DNA of 64,000 nucleotides from Massilia soli (GCF_016809835.1 NZ_JAFBIL020000001.1:372001-436000); one strand, 5' to 3'. Counted from the stretch's first letter, positions 32,876-43,878 are shown. Made by a program: numbers and translations. Notes: generated from the letters alone by a model not told the origin.

Positions 32876-32973
32876 CAACATTATTCCAAAATCGGGGACA
32901 GACCACCATTTTGGAAGATTCCAAAATGGTGGTCTGCGTGACCCGGTCTGTCCCCGATTTTGGAATGTTGCTA
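32873..32973. repeat. long palindromic repeat, locus B (two arms)
   Basis: Arms at 32884-32916 and 32919-32965 are inverted repeats with core AAAATCGGGGACAGACC. The second arm carries the same extra CGTGACCCGGTCTG as locus A. Both ends read TAGCAACATT going inward, apart from three extra bases on the left, and these TAGs are the stop codons of the two convergent flanking genes. Confidence 0.9.
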
Positions 32974-33666
32974 TTTCTTCGGGCTGAACCACTTGACTGC
33001 GGCGCGGGCGTTGGCTTTCCAGGTGTAGTCGATCGTTGCGAACTGCTCCTGCAACGCTTCCTGCAGCATGCTGGCCGGGTTCGCCGGCAGCAGCCGCAGG
33101 TAGGCGTCCGCTTCGCCGTATTCGCGCTGGATTTCCATGCCGGCCTTGCGCGCGATGCGCATCATGACCTGGTTGGACGACAGGCAGTGCATGTAGAGGG
33201 TGTCGACGTCCTGGTTGCGGCAGTGGATCGCGGCGCGCTCGAACAGCTTCGAGCCTATCCCCAGCCCGCGCGCTGAACGCGACACCGATACGCCAAACTC
33301 GGCCACCTGCTCCTTGGTCGTGACGACCTTGCCGGGCGATTTTTCTTTCGGCGCGAACGCCAGGTGTCCGACCGCCACCAGCTTGAACACGCGGTTGTAG
33401 ACGCCATACACCTTGTCGCGCTCGAAGTCGATCTTGGCGACGTAGGATTCGAGCAATTCATCCGGCAGCGTGGTGCCGAAGCGCAGCAGGCGGTCGCTGT
33501 TGTCAAGCGCGAGGAAGTGCTTGCGCATGCGCCGGCGGTCGCGCTCTTGCAGCTCCTTGACCATGACCGCGCTCTTGCTCCGTTTGCCTTCGCCGCCCGG
33601 AGGCGGGACAACCGGCCCGGCGCCGCCGCCTTCACGCTCTATCGGTTTCTTGAACAGGCTGACCAT
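32971..33666 (-). CDS. GNAT family N-acetyltransferase
   Basis: An acetyltransferase of about 231 residues. After a glycine/proline-rich N-terminus (about 1-30), the GNAT fold is visible with FGVSVSRSARGLGIGSKLFERA (about 125-145), where RGLGIG is the acetyl-CoA-binding Q/RxxGxG/A loop. The substrate, protein or small molecule, cannot be told. Two adjacent ATGs (33669 and 33666) occur; GGGGG is better spaced for the second. Its TAG stop lies in the end of the palindromic repeat. Confidence 0.85.
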   Translation of the reverse strand: MVSLFKKPIEREGGGAGPVVPPPGGEGKRSKSAVMVKELQERDRRRMRKHFLALDNSDRLLRFGTTLPDELLESYVAKIDFERDKVYGVYNRVFKLVAVGHLAFAPKEKSPGKVVTTKEQVAEFGVSVSRSARGLGIGSKLFERAAIHCRNQDVDTLYMHCLSSNQVMMRIARKAGMEIQREYGEADAYLRLLPANPASMLQEALQEQFATIDYTWKANARAAVKWFSPKK

Positions 33667-33752
33667 CATTTCCCCCGGCTCGACAAATTATTGTGCACTG
33701 CACCAATCGACACATTGTAGCCGAAGGTGCGCGCCTTTGCTGAGACCGTACT

Positions 33753-35303
33753 CTACCCTGCTGTAGCGCGCCCGTCACCGGTGCGGGCGATGCTGCGCGG
33801 ATCGGGACAGGCGTCCCATTCGGCGTCGGGACTGATCGACCAGCGCGATTTGCCGCCTTGCTTGGACACGTACATGGCCTGGTCGGCTTTTGCCAGCAGC
33901 GCCTTGGCGGCGCCGGCCTCGCCGCGGTCGCCGCACAGCGCGCTGATGCCGATCGATGCCGATATCTCGATCGGGTGCCCGCCAGCTTCCTTGATCCCGC
34001 GGATCGCGTCAAGCGCCAGCTGGGCGACCAGTTCGGCGCCTTCGCGGCCGCTGACGTCTTCGAGTAGGATGACGAATTCGTCGCCGCCCAGGCGTGCCAG
34101 CACGTCTTCCTTGCGCAGGCGCGACTGGACCTGGTCGGCGACCGCCTTGAGCACCAGGTCGCCGGCGGCGTGGCCGTAGGTGTCGTTGACTGCCTTGAAT
34201 CCGTCGAGGTCGATGAACATCACCACCACGACGGTGCCGCGCCGGGTCGCCCGTGCCAGCGCGTGGTCGAGCAGGCGCGTGAGCTGGGCATAGTTGATCA
34301 GGCCAGTCAGGCCGTCGTGCAAGGCGAGCTGCTGCAGCTGCGCCGATTGGGCTTCGAGTTCGGCGGTACGCTGGGCAACCCGCTGCTCAAGGTTTTCGTT
34401 GGCTGCCTGCAGGTGCCGGTTGACGACCCCGATGATGGTGTAGCTGCTACGCAGGCGCCGGGCGACGTAGATCAGCATCAGCAGCAGGATGCTGGAGTAA
34501 ATCCCCAGGAAGGTGCGGAAACGCTGCATCTCGATCTGGCCCTGGTCGAACGCCTTGTCGAACAGGCGCCCGAGCCGGTCCAGCGCGGCGGGCGTGCCCA
34601 GCGCGGCGATGCGGGTTTCGAGCGCGTTTTCCAGCACCCGGTTGCGCAGGATGACGCGCGCGTGTGCGACGATGGCCTCGGCCGACTCGCGCAGCGCCGG
34701 CGAGAACGCGTTCTTGTACTGCATCGTCAGCGCGATGTCCTTCTCGATGCGGCGCGCCAGCGCGTCGTCCGGCGCCAGGTTGAACCGCAACACATCAGTG
34801 AGCAGCGCATTGAGCGCGGCGTCCAGCGCGAGCACCGTGGGCGCCGCGACCGTGGCGCCACCGATGCCGGTGACCTCGCTTTTCAGTTCGGTGACGGCGG
34901 GCGGGAAGTAGATCAGCGATTTGCGCAACTCGGCGTTTTGGGCCTTGAACTGGTCGACCAGCGCGGTCTTCTCGTGCAGGGTGCGCGCTACTTCGCCATA
35001 CGCGCGCACGGCTTGCGGCCCGGGCGCCATCGGCAGCGCCGACGACAGCTGCGCCTGCAGTTGGCGCATGCGCGGCAGCGGCGCGGACAGCGGCGCGTAA
35101 TCGGTGTCGAGGCCGATGTGCGCGCGCAGGATGTTGACGGTCCACTCGGCATCGAGCTTTTCCAGCTCGCGCAGATTGAGCATCACGCGGTTTTGCGCGT
35201 CGATGTCAGCGGCTTGGGTACGGTTGTACAGGTAGCCGAGAATGGCCGTCAGCGCGATCAGCAGCGCCGCGGCCGCAAGACGGCGCCGCGAGGTTCTCAG
35301 CAT
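33753..35303 (-). CDS. membrane diguanylate cyclase (DAHL-like sensor, GGDEF)
   Basis: A 516-residue inner-membrane enzyme that should make c-di-GMP from two GTP. It has a membrane helix at about 9-27, a helical periplasmic sensor resembling the DAHL domain (about 30-265), a second helix (about 270-290), a coiled coil (about 300-340) and a GGDEF domain (about 345-500). [12 protein letters not shown] is intact (about 400-411). The usual upstream inhibitory RxxD is replaced by DVSG-type residues or not obvious. There is no EAL domain. The signal sensed is unknown. Confidence 0.9.
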   Translation of the reverse strand: MLRTSRRRLAAAALLIALTAILGYLYNRTQAADIDAQNRVMLNLRELEKLDAEWTVNILRAHIGLDTDYAPLSAPLPRMRQLQAQLSSALPMAPGPQAVRAYGEVARTLHEKTALVDQFKAQNAELRKSLIYFPPAVTELKSEVTGIGGATVAAPTVLALDAALNALLTDVLRFNLAPDDALARRIEKDIALTMQYKNAFSPALRESAEAIVAHARVILRNRVLENALETRIAALGTPAALDRLGRLFDKAFDQGQIEMQRFRTFLGIYSSILLLMLIYVARRLRSSYTIIGVVNRHLQAANENLEQRVAQRTAELEAQSAQLQQLALHDGLTGLINYAQLTRLLDHALARATRRGTVVVVMFIDLDGFKAVNDTYGHAAGDLVLKAVADQVQSRLRKEDVLARLGGDEFVILLEDVSGREGAELVAQLALDAIRGIKEAGGHPIEISASIGISALCGDRGEAGAAKALLAKADQAMYVSKQGGKSRWSISPDAEWDACPDPRSIARTGDGRATAG

Positions 35304-35387
35304 GGGTTTTTCCTCCGTCGCGGTGTGTTTACTCGTGCTGACAGCGTACCAGCTTTGAATGTCACGCTTCGCGCAACTTTGTAAGCA

Positions 35388-36629
35388 TTAGTTTCCGCTT
35401 GGCAATCGCAACATGGCACGAACGGCCAGGACGCGCGCTGCGTGCACGGCCTCGGGGATGCGCGGCTTTTGCTCGGCATAGCGCGCGGCGACCGCGCCGG
35501 CATCGACACCGCGCGCGGCCGCCAACGCGCGCAATAGGTAAGCGGCCTGGGGAAAGGGCTTGTCGCGGAAGCTGATGCCGGCGTTGCCGCGGCCGCGGAA
35601 ATCGCATTCGGCGGCGCGCAGCATCTGCTCGAAGCGCTGCGGCTTGCGGAACGCGTCGCAGCGCGCGAACAGCGTGACAAGCGTACTGGGCCGCAGCGCC
35701 TGCGCGCGCGATACATTGCCATGTTCGCGCGCCGTCATCAATGCCAGTTCACGGCAGTCGTTGGGTACCTTCAGGCGCCGGCACAGAGCGTCGATCAGCT
35801 TCAGGCCCAGGCCTTCGTGGCCGTGATGGCTCGGCCACGCTTCCGGCGGCGTGATGCCTTTGCCAAGGTCGTGCATCAGCGCGGCGAAGCGCACTTCAAG
35901 TTCGTAGCCGGCATCGGCGGCGTAATCGACCACCATCATCATGTGCACGCCGGTGTCGACTTCCGGGTGGTGCAGCGGCGGCTGCGGCACCCCCCACAGC
36001 TTGTCCAGTTCCGGCATGATGCGCGCCAGCGCGCCGCAATCGCGCAGCACTTCCAGCATGCGCGACGGCTTGTGCTCCATCAGGCCGCGCGAAATCTCCT
36101 GCCAGACCCGTTCAGGCACCAGCGCATCGACCTCGCCCTCGTCGACCATCTTGCGCATTAGGTCATTGGTTTCGGGCGCGACGCGGAAGTCCGGAAAGCG
36201 CGCGGCAAAGCGCGCCACGCGCAGGATGCGCACCGGGTCTTCGGCAAACGCAGCGGAGACGTGGCGGAATACTTTGTCGCGAATGTCGTCCTGGCCGTTG
36301 AACGGATCGGTCAGGGTGCCGTCTTCAAAGCGCGCGATCGCGTTGATGGTCAGGTCGCGCCGTACCAGGTCGTCTTCCAGCGTGACGTCGGGCGAGGTGT
36401 GGAATACGAAGCCGCGGTAGCCGGGCGCGGTCTTGCGCTCGGTGCGCGCCAGCGCGTACTCCTCCTGGGTATCGGGATGCAGGAACACCGGGAAGTCCTT
36501 GCCGACCGGGCGGAAGCCCTTGGCGAGCATGTCTTCAGGCGTCGCGCCAACCACCACCCAGTCGCGGTCCTTGACCGGAAACCCGAGCAGGTCGTCGCGT
36601 ACGGCACCGCCGACGATATATGTCTTCAT
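35388..36629 (-). CDS. cca: multifunctional CCA-adding enzyme
   Basis: CCA tRNA nucleotidyltransferase, 413 residues, of the enteric class with a C-terminal HD domain that can have phosphatase and 2',3'-phosphodiesterase activity. The N-terminus shows the GGAVRD nucleotide-binding loop and the metal-binding [18 protein letters not shown] follows at about 110, and the HD motif is in [11 protein letters not shown] (about 230). It is six bases from the glutathione transferase gene, with the same orientation. All four tRNAs in this window already encode CCA, so repair is the likely main role. Confidence 0.95.
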   Translation of the reverse strand: MKTYIVGGAVRDDLLGFPVKDRDWVVVGATPEDMLAKGFRPVGKDFPVFLHPDTQEEYALARTERKTAPGYRGFVFHTSPDVTLEDDLVRRDLTINAIARFEDGTLTDPFNGQDDIRDKVFRHVSAAFAEDPVRILRVARFAARFPDFRVAPETNDLMRKMVDEGEVDALVPERVWQEISRGLMEHKPSRMLEVLRDCGALARIMPELDKLWGVPQPPLHHPEVDTGVHMMMVVDYAADAGYELEVRFAALMHDLGKGITPPEAWPSHHGHEGLGLKLIDALCRRLKVPNDCRELALMTAREHGNVSRAQALRPSTLVTLFARCDAFRKPQRFEQMLRAAECDFRGRGNAGISFRDKPFPQAAYLLRALAAARGVDAGAVAARYAEQKPRIPEAVHAARVLAVRAMLRLPSGN

Positions 36630-36634
36630 CGCGC

Positions 36635-37351
36635 TTACTTCGGCAAGTCCTGGTCATGATGGTCGGCGGTCTCGGTCTCGGCCAGCGCTTCGCTGACCCA
36701 GCGCGCCACCGCCGGATGGGCGGCGACGCGGTTGCAGTAAGCCTGCAGCGCCGGCGCCAGGGACACGCCGTAAGTACGGAAGCGCATCACCACCGGGGCG
36801 TAGAACGCGTCGGCAATCGAAAACTCGCCGAACAGGAACTGGTGATGGCCGAAGCGCGACAGGCATTCTTCCCAGATTTCGCAGATGCGCCCGATGTCGC
36901 CCTGGGCGCCCGGGGTGCGGCCGCGGCCAGGCAGGTTCTGGCGGATGTTCATCGACATGGCGCTGCGCAGGTCGGCGAAGCCGGAGTGCATTTCGGCGCT
37001 GACCGATCGGGCCATCGCGCGCGCGGCCACGTCTTGCGGCCACATGTGCTTTTCCTGGAACTGCTCGGCGAGATATTCGCAGATCGCCAGGCTGTCCCAG
37101 ATCGAGATCTCGCCCGCCACCAGCACCGGCACCCGTCCCGAGGCCGTGTAGTCGGCGATGCGGTTGGCGGTGTCGGGTTTGTCGAGCAAGATGCGCACTT
37201 CGTTGAACGGAATGCCGAACGCCGTCATCGCCACCCACGGGCGCATCGACCATGACGAATAGTTCTTGTTGCCGATGACAAGCGTCAGGCCGGCCTTGCG
37301 GGCGTCGTCGAGGGTTTGCGAGAGGGTAGGATCAAGTTCGGTCGTTTGCAT
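36635..37351 (-). CDS. glutathione S-transferase family protein
   Basis: A 238-residue protein with a thioredoxin-like N-terminal domain starting at [21 protein letters not shown] (about 22-42), the [23 protein letters not shown] glutathione-binding region, and an all-helical C-terminal domain with the usual [13 protein letters not shown]-capping motif. The substrate is unknown. It precedes cca on the same strand and follows the NDUFA9-like gene by 33 bases. Confidence 0.9.
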   Translation of the reverse strand: MQTTELDPTLSQTLDDARKAGLTLVIGNKNYSSWSMRPWVAMTAFGIPFNEVRILLDKPDTANRIADYTASGRVPVLVAGEISIWDSLAICEYLAEQFQEKHMWPQDVAARAMARSVSAEMHSGFADLRSAMSMNIRQNLPGRGRTPGAQGDIGRICEIWEECLSRFGHHQFLFGEFSIADAFYAPVVMRFRTYGVSLAPALQAYCNRVAAHPAVARWVSEALAETETADHHDQDLPK

Positions 37352-37384
37352 GTGCGGGTCTGCGATGGTGGTTGAAGTGAGTGC

Positions 37385-38356
37385 CTAGCGTCCGGCACGG
37401 GCGCGGAACTGGTCGAACGGTTCCGACGGCGACAGGTAGTGCGGCGCCACCGCTTCCAGCGCGGTGAGCTTGATGCCGAGGTTGGCCGCCGTCAGGGACT
37501 GGATGGCCGGGTCGACGACGTTATCGACCTTCATGGAATCGAGGTTGTCGCGCGTGATCAACGGGGTCCCGGGCAACAGCTCGAAGAACATCGCCTGCAG
37601 GCGCGCCAGCCAGTCGGGCAGGCGGATGACCGGGCGCGGGTGGCCCGAATAGCGGCCGGCCAGGCGCACCAGGTCGATCAGCGGGTAAATGTCCGGGCCG
37701 CCCAGTTCATACACGAGATGGCGCGATTTCGGATCGGCCAGCGCATGCACGAAGGCGGCGGCGACGTCGCCGACATACACCGGCTGGAAATCGGTATCGG
37801 CGCCGGCCAGCGGGATCACCGGCAAAAACTTCTGCAGTTTCGCGAACATGTTGAGAAAGTTGTCGCCCGGCCCGAACACGACCGATGGACGGAAGATCGT
37901 GGCCGCCACGTCAGGCTCGGCGCGCGCGGCCATTTCGCCGGCGGCTTTCGAGCGCTGGTACATCGACGGGCCGTCGGCGTCGGCGCCCAGTGCGCTCATG
38001 TGCAGGTAGCGCTTGACGCCCATCTCGGCGCACACCGCCACGATGCGGCGCGGCAGCTCGACGTGGGCCTGGGCGAATTGCGGACCGTAGGGATTGCCGC
38101 GCTTTGAGTGCAGCACGCCGACCAGGTTGATGGCCGCGTCGCGTCCGGCCAGCAGGCGGCGCAAGGTGGCATCGTCGCTGATGTTCGCTTCGATCACTTC
38201 CACCCGCGGCAGGAAGCTGAGGTGCCGCACGCGCTCGGCGCGGCGGGTCGGGACGATGGTCCGCACGCCCTTCTCGGACAGGCGCGCCACCAGATGGCTG
38301 CCGATGAAGCCGGAGCCGCCGAATACTACTACCGCCATGTCTTCCATGTCTGCCAT
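37385..38356 (-). CDS. complex I NDUFA9-like NAD(P)-binding protein
   Basis: A 323-residue atypical short-chain dehydrogenase/epimerase. The Rossmann loop is VVVFGGSGFIGSHLV near the N-terminus. SALGADADGPSMYQRSKAAGE carries the YxxxK-type pair. The family resembles the mitochondrial complex I accessory subunit NDUFA9 and sugar epimerases; its bacterial role is unsettled. Two nearby ATGs (MADMEDM) make the exact start uncertain by a few codons. It is oriented with the glutathione transferase and cca genes. Confidence 0.85.
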   Translation of the reverse strand: MADMEDMAVVVFGGSGFIGSHLVARLSEKGVRTIVPTRRAERVRHLSFLPRVEVIEANISDDATLRRLLAGRDAAINLVGVLHSKRGNPYGPQFAQAHVELPRRIVAVCAEMGVKRYLHMSALGADADGPSMYQRSKAAGEMAARAEPDVAATIFRPSVVFGPGDNFLNMFAKLQKFLPVIPLAGADTDFQPVYVGDVAAAFVHALADPKSRHLVYELGGPDIYPLIDLVRLAGRYSGHPRPVIRLPDWLARLQAMFFELLPGTPLITRDNLDSMKVDNVVDPAIQSLTAANLGIKLTALEAVAPHYLSPSEPFDQFRARAGR

Positions 38357-38419
38357 GAGTCCGCCAAGTTGGTTAAGCCGCAGTCTTGAACTTAGGTCAA
38401 GAATACCACTTTGGCAAAA

Positions 38420-40375
38420 TTACGGCAGGGTGTCGCCGGCTTTTTGCGGCGGCGCGACCTGGCCCAGGCGCGCCTTCAGCGACTGCGGCTTGTTCTCGAA
38501 CAGCGCGGCGTAGTTGGTGGCGTTGGCCATGACGTTCTTGACGTAGATGCGGGTTTCGGTAAACGGGATCGACTCGGCGAACACCGCGCCTTCCATCGGT
38601 TCGGACAGGTTGGCGCGCCAGCGGCGCGGCCGCCCCGGGCCGGCGTTGTAGGCCGCGGTGGCCACCGGCTGCGAGCCGCCTGCGCCTTCGAGCACCATGT
38701 TCATGTAGTTCGCGCCCAGCACGATATTGGTGCGCAGGTCGGTCAGCTTGCCCTTGACGTAATCGGCCAGTCCGATCTTGCGCGCGACATAGTCGCCGGT
38801 GCCCGGCATCACCTGCATCAGGCCGGAGGCGCCGACGTTGGAGCGCGCATCGAGGATGAAACGCGACTCCTGGCGGATCAGGCCATATACCCAGGCCTTG
38901 TCCAGTCCCAGTCCCTGTGCGGTCGGGGCCAGGATCTCGAGGTGCGGGGCCGGGAAGCGCTGCGTGTAGTCGAACACCGTGCGGGTGCGCTCGGACGTGT
39001 AGACCATGCGGTCGAGGATCTCGTGGCGGCGCGCGAATTCGGCAGCGGCCAGCAGCTCGCGCTCGTTCAGTTTGCGCACCTCCCAGTTCCATTCGCGCGA
39101 GCCCTCCGCGCGCAGGCGCAGGTTGAAGAAGCGCAGCGCGCGCTGCAGCCCCTGGTTGGCTTCGACGCTGGCGATGTCGGCCGCGGTGAGCGCCGGCGCC
39201 GCCGGCGGGACCGCGATCTTCTGGCCCAGCTCTTCGAGCGCCAGCTGGCCGTAGAAGTGGTTGCGGTCGGCGATGCGCTGGTACATCGCCAGCGCTTCAG
39301 GATTCTGGGCGCCATTCGCGCCGGCCTGCATGGCGCGGGCCAGCCAGTAAGTCCAGGTCGGGTCGCTGCGCAGGCGCGCGGACATCGCGCTGATCGTCTC
39401 GGCCACGGTCTTCCAGTCCTGGCGGCGCAGCGCGATCCGGGTCTTCCACTGGAACTGTTCGATGGTCAGCGGCGCCGCGGCGGCGTTCTGCCAGTAGATG
39501 TGCGCGTCCGGGTCGAGCACCAGCGAAGCGGCGTGCGCAATGCCGGCCCAGCCGATGGCCAGCTCGGTGCGGTCAAGCTTGGGCGCGTTCTTTTCCAGCG
39601 CAACCACCGCCAGTTTCAAGGAAGTGCGCGCCATGCGCGCCACGGCGACCAGGTAGATGGCGCGTTCGGCGCGGTTGTCGCCGATGCCGCGTGCCATTGC
39701 CAGCGCCGGGACGTCGACCGCCTGCGCGGCGCGGGTGTCCGATGCGCCAAGCAGCAGCGCGGCGCGGCGCGCCGGTCCGGTGGCGTCCATCTCGCCGGCC
39801 AGGCGCAACTGGAACAGCAGGTCCTCGGCGCTGAACTGGCCGGTTTGCGCCAGGCTCGACATCAGCGCGGCGCAGGCGTCGCCGTAGGCTGGCGGCTGCA
39901 GCAGCAGCAGGCGCGCGTCGGCCGCCACGTCCTCGCCTTTGGCCAGGCGCGACAGCAGCGCGTAGCATTTGAGCTGCAGGTCGTCGCCCGACACCACCAG
40001 CGGCAGCTGCTGGTCGAAGTTGTTCCAGTCGCGCGCGCGGCCAAGTTCAAGCAGCCAGTCGATGCGCATGCGCTCGGCGATGGCGCTGCCCTCGTGGCGG
40101 GTGAGGAAGCCGAGCACCTCGCTGCTTGCCGCGGTGCGCAGCGCCGGTTTCAGACGATAATAGTCAACGTAAGGGGCGAACTCGTGGTTCGGCAGGCGCG
40201 ACGCGTAGGCGGTGGCCTTGGCGGCGTCGCCCTGGCGCGAGGCTTCGCGCAGCAGCATGAAGATGTCTTCGTCGGCGCGTGCGACCGCGGCGCCCTCGGT
40301 CGACTGGGCGAGCGCTGAGGCAAGGCAGGAAGCGGCTAGAAAGGCGCCGGCGAACAATTTCGGTAGGTATGTCAA
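38420..40375 (-). CDS. soluble lytic murein transglycosylase (Slt70-like)
   Basis: A 651-residue periplasmic enzyme that cleaves peptidoglycan glycan strands with formation of 1,6-anhydro-muramic acid. It has a signal peptide (about 1-23, ending ALA), a long alpha-helical superhelix (about 30-470) and a C-terminal SLT domain with the catalytic glutamate in RQESRF (about residue 501), then GLMQVMPGTG and AAYNAGPGR. The start appears to be TTG at 40375, with GAGAG about six bases before it; no ATG in the same frame gives a signal peptide. It is divergent from the cyclo-ligase gene, with a 31-base gap. Confidence 0.92.
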   Translation of the reverse strand: MTYLPKLFAGAFLAASCLASALAQSTEGAAVARADEDIFMLLREASRQGDAAKATAYASRLPNHEFAPYVDYYRLKPALRTAASSEVLGFLTRHEGSAIAERMRIDWLLELGRARDWNNFDQQLPLVVSGDDLQLKCYALLSRLAKGEDVAADARLLLLQPPAYGDACAALMSSLAQTGQFSAEDLLFQLRLAGEMDATGPARRAALLLGASDTRAAQAVDVPALAMARGIGDNRAERAIYLVAVARMARTSLKLAVVALEKNAPKLDRTELAIGWAGIAHAASLVLDPDAHIYWQNAAAAPLTIEQFQWKTRIALRRQDWKTVAETISAMSARLRSDPTWTYWLARAMQAGANGAQNPEALAMYQRIADRNHFYGQLALEELGQKIAVPPAAPALTAADIASVEANQGLQRALRFFNLRLRAEGSREWNWEVRKLNERELLAAAEFARRHEILDRMVYTSERTRTVFDYTQRFPAPHLEILAPTAQGLGLDKAWVYGLIRQESRFILDARSNVGASGLMQVMPGTGDYVARKIGLADYVKGKLTDLRTNIVLGANYMNMVLEGAGGSQPVATAAYNAGPGRPRRWRANLSEPMEGAVFAESIPFTETRIYVKNVMANATNYAALFENKPQSLKARLGQVAPPQKAGDTLP

Positions 40376-40406
40376 ACTTAACTCTCGACGAAACTACAGT
40401 GAACAC

Positions 40407-41024
40407 ATGACCGGCAAATCAAGAATACCATGCGAGGGCAAAGACTTGCCACCCTGCACGACGGCGGAAACAACAGTCATTTCACCTGGCGAAAAAGCGG
40501 CGCTGCGCAAGACGCTGGCCGCTGCCCGCAAGGCGCTGGACCCGGTACAAAAACAGCAATGGGATGCGCGCATTTGCGCCAATGTGCTGGCGTGGTGGGA
40601 TGCCGGCAAGCCTGGCCACATCGGGGTCTACTGGCCGCTGGCCGGGGAGCCGGACCTGCATCCGGCGTATGCCGCGCTGGCGCGCGCGGGCGTGCGGCTG
40701 GCGCTGCCGGTCGTGCATCAAAAAGACGCGGCGCTCGGGTTTGCGCACTGGGAGCCGGGCGAAGCGATGGTGCGCGACCGGATGGGCGTCGCGGTGCCGC
40801 AATTGCTGCGGCCCGTCGAGCGGCCGCAGACCTTGATGATTCCCTGCCTTGGCTTCAACCGGCACGGCTACCGGCTGGGCTACGGGGGCGGCTACTACGA
40901 CCGCACGCTGGCGCCGCATCCGCGCCCGCTGACCCTCGGCATCGCCTACGCGCTGGCCGCCGCCAGCTTCGCCGACGACCCGCACGATGTCGCGCTCGAC
41001 CTGATCATCACCGAACAGTCTTAA
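40407..41024 (+). CDS. 5-formyltetrahydrofolate cyclo-ligase
   Basis: A 205-residue enzyme that converts 5-formyl-THF to 5,10-methenyl-THF with ATP. The N-terminal lysine/arginine-rich segment (GEKAALRKTLAAARKAL) and the signature GYRLGYGGGYYDRTL (about 160-174) are typical. The start is not certain: ATG 40407 is used, but the conserved part begins about 25 residues in. It overlaps the convergent metF stop by three bases, placing two folate one-carbon genes tail to tail. Confidence 0.9.
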   Translation: MTGKSRIPCEGKDLPPCTTAETTVISPGEKAALRKTLAAARKALDPVQKQQWDARICANVLAWWDAGKPGHIGVYWPLAGEPDLHPAYAALARAGVRLALPVVHQKDAALGFAHWEPGEAMVRDRMGVAVPQLLRPVERPQTLMIPCLGFNRHGYRLGYGGGYYDRTLAPHPRPLTLGIAYALAAASFADDPHDVALDLIITEQS

Positions 41025-41854
41025 CGGCTGGCGATGCGCTCCCACAGCGCGGTGGTGGCCGCGGCCTGGTTCATGCTGTAGAAGTGCAGGCCCGGTGCGC
41101 CGCCCTTGAGCAGGCGTTCGCACATGTCGCTGACCACATCGAGGCCGAAGGCCTTGATCGAGGCGCTGTCGTCGCCATAGCTGGCCAGCTTCAGGCGCAC
41201 CCAGCGCGGGATCTCGGCGCCGCACATGTCGGAGAAGCGCATCAGCTGCGTGTAGTTGGTGATCGGCATGATGCCCGCCACCACCGGCACTTCCACGCCA
41301 AGCTTGCGGGTTTCGTCCATGAAGGCGAAATAGGCATCGGCATTGTAGAAATACTGGGTGATCGCGGCATTGGCGCCGGCCTTGACCTTGCGCGCGAAAG
41401 CCTGCAGGTCGTCCTGCGGCGAACGCGCCTGCGGGTGCACTTCGGGATATGCCGCCACTTCGATGTGGAACCAGTCGCCGGTTTCGGCGCGGATGAATTC
41501 CACCAGCTCGTTGGCGTAGCGGAACTCGCCGGCGCCGCCGTAGCCGCTCGGCAAATCGCCGCGCAAGGCCACCACGCGGTCGATGCCGTTGTCCTTGAAC
41601 TGCTGGAGGATCGCGCGGATCGATTCGCGGGTGCCGCCGACGCAGGACAGGTGGGGCGCGGCCACGTGGCCGGCCTGCTTGATTTCGAGCACGGTATCGA
41701 GCGTGCCCTGCTGGGTGCTGCCGCCGGCGCCGAAGGTCACCGAGAAATACTTCGGCTTCAGCAGCGCAAGCTTGTCGCGCACGACGCGCAGCTTGTCAGC
41801 GCCTTCCGCCGTTTTTGGCGGAAAAAATTCGATACTGAAATTAGCCGTTTCCAT
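41021..41854 (-). CDS. metF: methylenetetrahydrofolate reductase
   Basis: FAD enzyme that reduces 5,10-methylene-THF to 5-methyl-THF for methionine synthesis; 277 residues, normal for this group. It starts METANFSIEFFPPKT; the catalytic glutamate is in SIEFFPPK and TFGAGGST follows. The ATG at 41854 lies inside the 3' end of the upstream membrane gene (14-base overlap) and has no good ribosome-binding site, so it is probably translated by coupling. A longer in-frame reading from 41941 is only a shadow of the membrane gene. Confidence 0.95.
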   Translation of the reverse strand: METANFSIEFFPPKTAEGADKLRVVRDKLALLKPKYFSVTFGAGGSTQQGTLDTVLEIKQAGHVAAPHLSCVGGTRESIRAILQQFKDNGIDRVVALRGDLPSGYGGAGEFRYANELVEFIRAETGDWFHIEVAAYPEVHPQARSPQDDLQAFARKVKAGANAAITQYFYNADAYFAFMDETRKLGVEVPVVAGIMPITNYTQLMRFSDMCGAEIPRWVRLKLASYGDDSASIKAFGLDVVSDMCERLLKGGAPGLHFYSMNQAAATTALWERIASR

Positions 41855-42194
41855 TGTTTTTGAGGAGTAAGGTGGATAAGGCCCAGGAGATGATGCTGTA
41901 CAGGATGGCGGCGATGAATGCCGACCAGAATCCGCCAACATCGAAGCCGTCGATCAGGCGCGATACGCCCCAGAACAGCAATGCGTTAATAACCAGCAGG
42001 AACAAGCCGAGGGACAGGAAGGTCACCGGCAGGGTCAGCAGCACCAGCACAGGGCGCACCAGCGTATTCACCAGCCCGAGCACCAGGGCGGCGACCAGCG
42101 CGGCGCCGATGTTCGTCACGGTTACGGAGCTCATCAGGAAAGGCAGCGCAAACAGGGCTGCAGCATTGATCAACCAGGTCAGCAATAGGCGCAT
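41841..42194 (-). CDS. PF04020-type small membrane protein (phage holin family name)
   Basis: A 117-residue protein with four predicted membrane helices (about 4-25, 28-50, 54-76 and 87-110). It matches the COG1950/PF04020 family, which databases label 'phage holin family' although most members are chromosomal. LGLVNTLVRPVLVLLTLP is the recognisable core. There are no other phage genes nearby. It lies between ahcY and metF and overlaps metF, so it is cotranscribed with methyl-cycle genes; its role is unknown. Confidence 0.85.
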   Translation of the reverse strand: MRLLLTWLINAAALFALPFLMSSVTVTNIGAALVAALVLGLVNTLVRPVLVLLTLPVTFLSLGLFLLVINALLFWGVSRLIDGFDVGGFWSAFIAAILYSIISWALSTLLLKNNGNG

Positions 42195-42289
42195 GGGAAG
42201 TGACGGGGCAAGCCCCGGTATCGAAGAGTTTAGGAAGAATAACTGTACAACAACCCGGCCCCGCGGTGGCGGGACCGGGCCACGGCCGC

Positions 42290-43714
<1,425 letters not shown>

Positions 43715-43737
43715 CACGCCCTCCTTTCAGTTAGAAA

Positions 43738-43808
43738 AAAGTAACGTGAGCGCGGTTTGAAGACTCCGAGCCTGGCGAAATAAATTCGTCGCAACGCTCC
43801 TCGGATGC
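43738..43808 (-). promoter_or_regulatory. S-adenosylhomocysteine riboswitch
   Basis: The transcript reads CCGAGGAGCGTTGCGAC (43790-43806), a short stem-loop, then CCAGGCTCGG (43765-43774), and after a linker CCGCGCTCACGTTAC (43741-43755). CCGAG/CTCGG forms P1, and GAGCG can pair with CGCTC as the pseudoknot. This is the known SAH riboswitch layout, 27 bases upstream of the ahcY start. SAH binding is expected to switch ahcY on. Confidence 0.9.
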
Positions 43809-43878
43809 CGAAGTTTAACAGCAAACCGGCGGGCTTGCCCAGCGGCCTGCCGATTGGCCTGCGTTGCGACCGTGCCGC

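Noticed and set aside
41841-42194. Prophage remnant suggested by a 'phage holin family' protein
   Set aside because: The family is common on chromosomes, and the neighbours are metF and ahcY with no other phage genes or att repeats.
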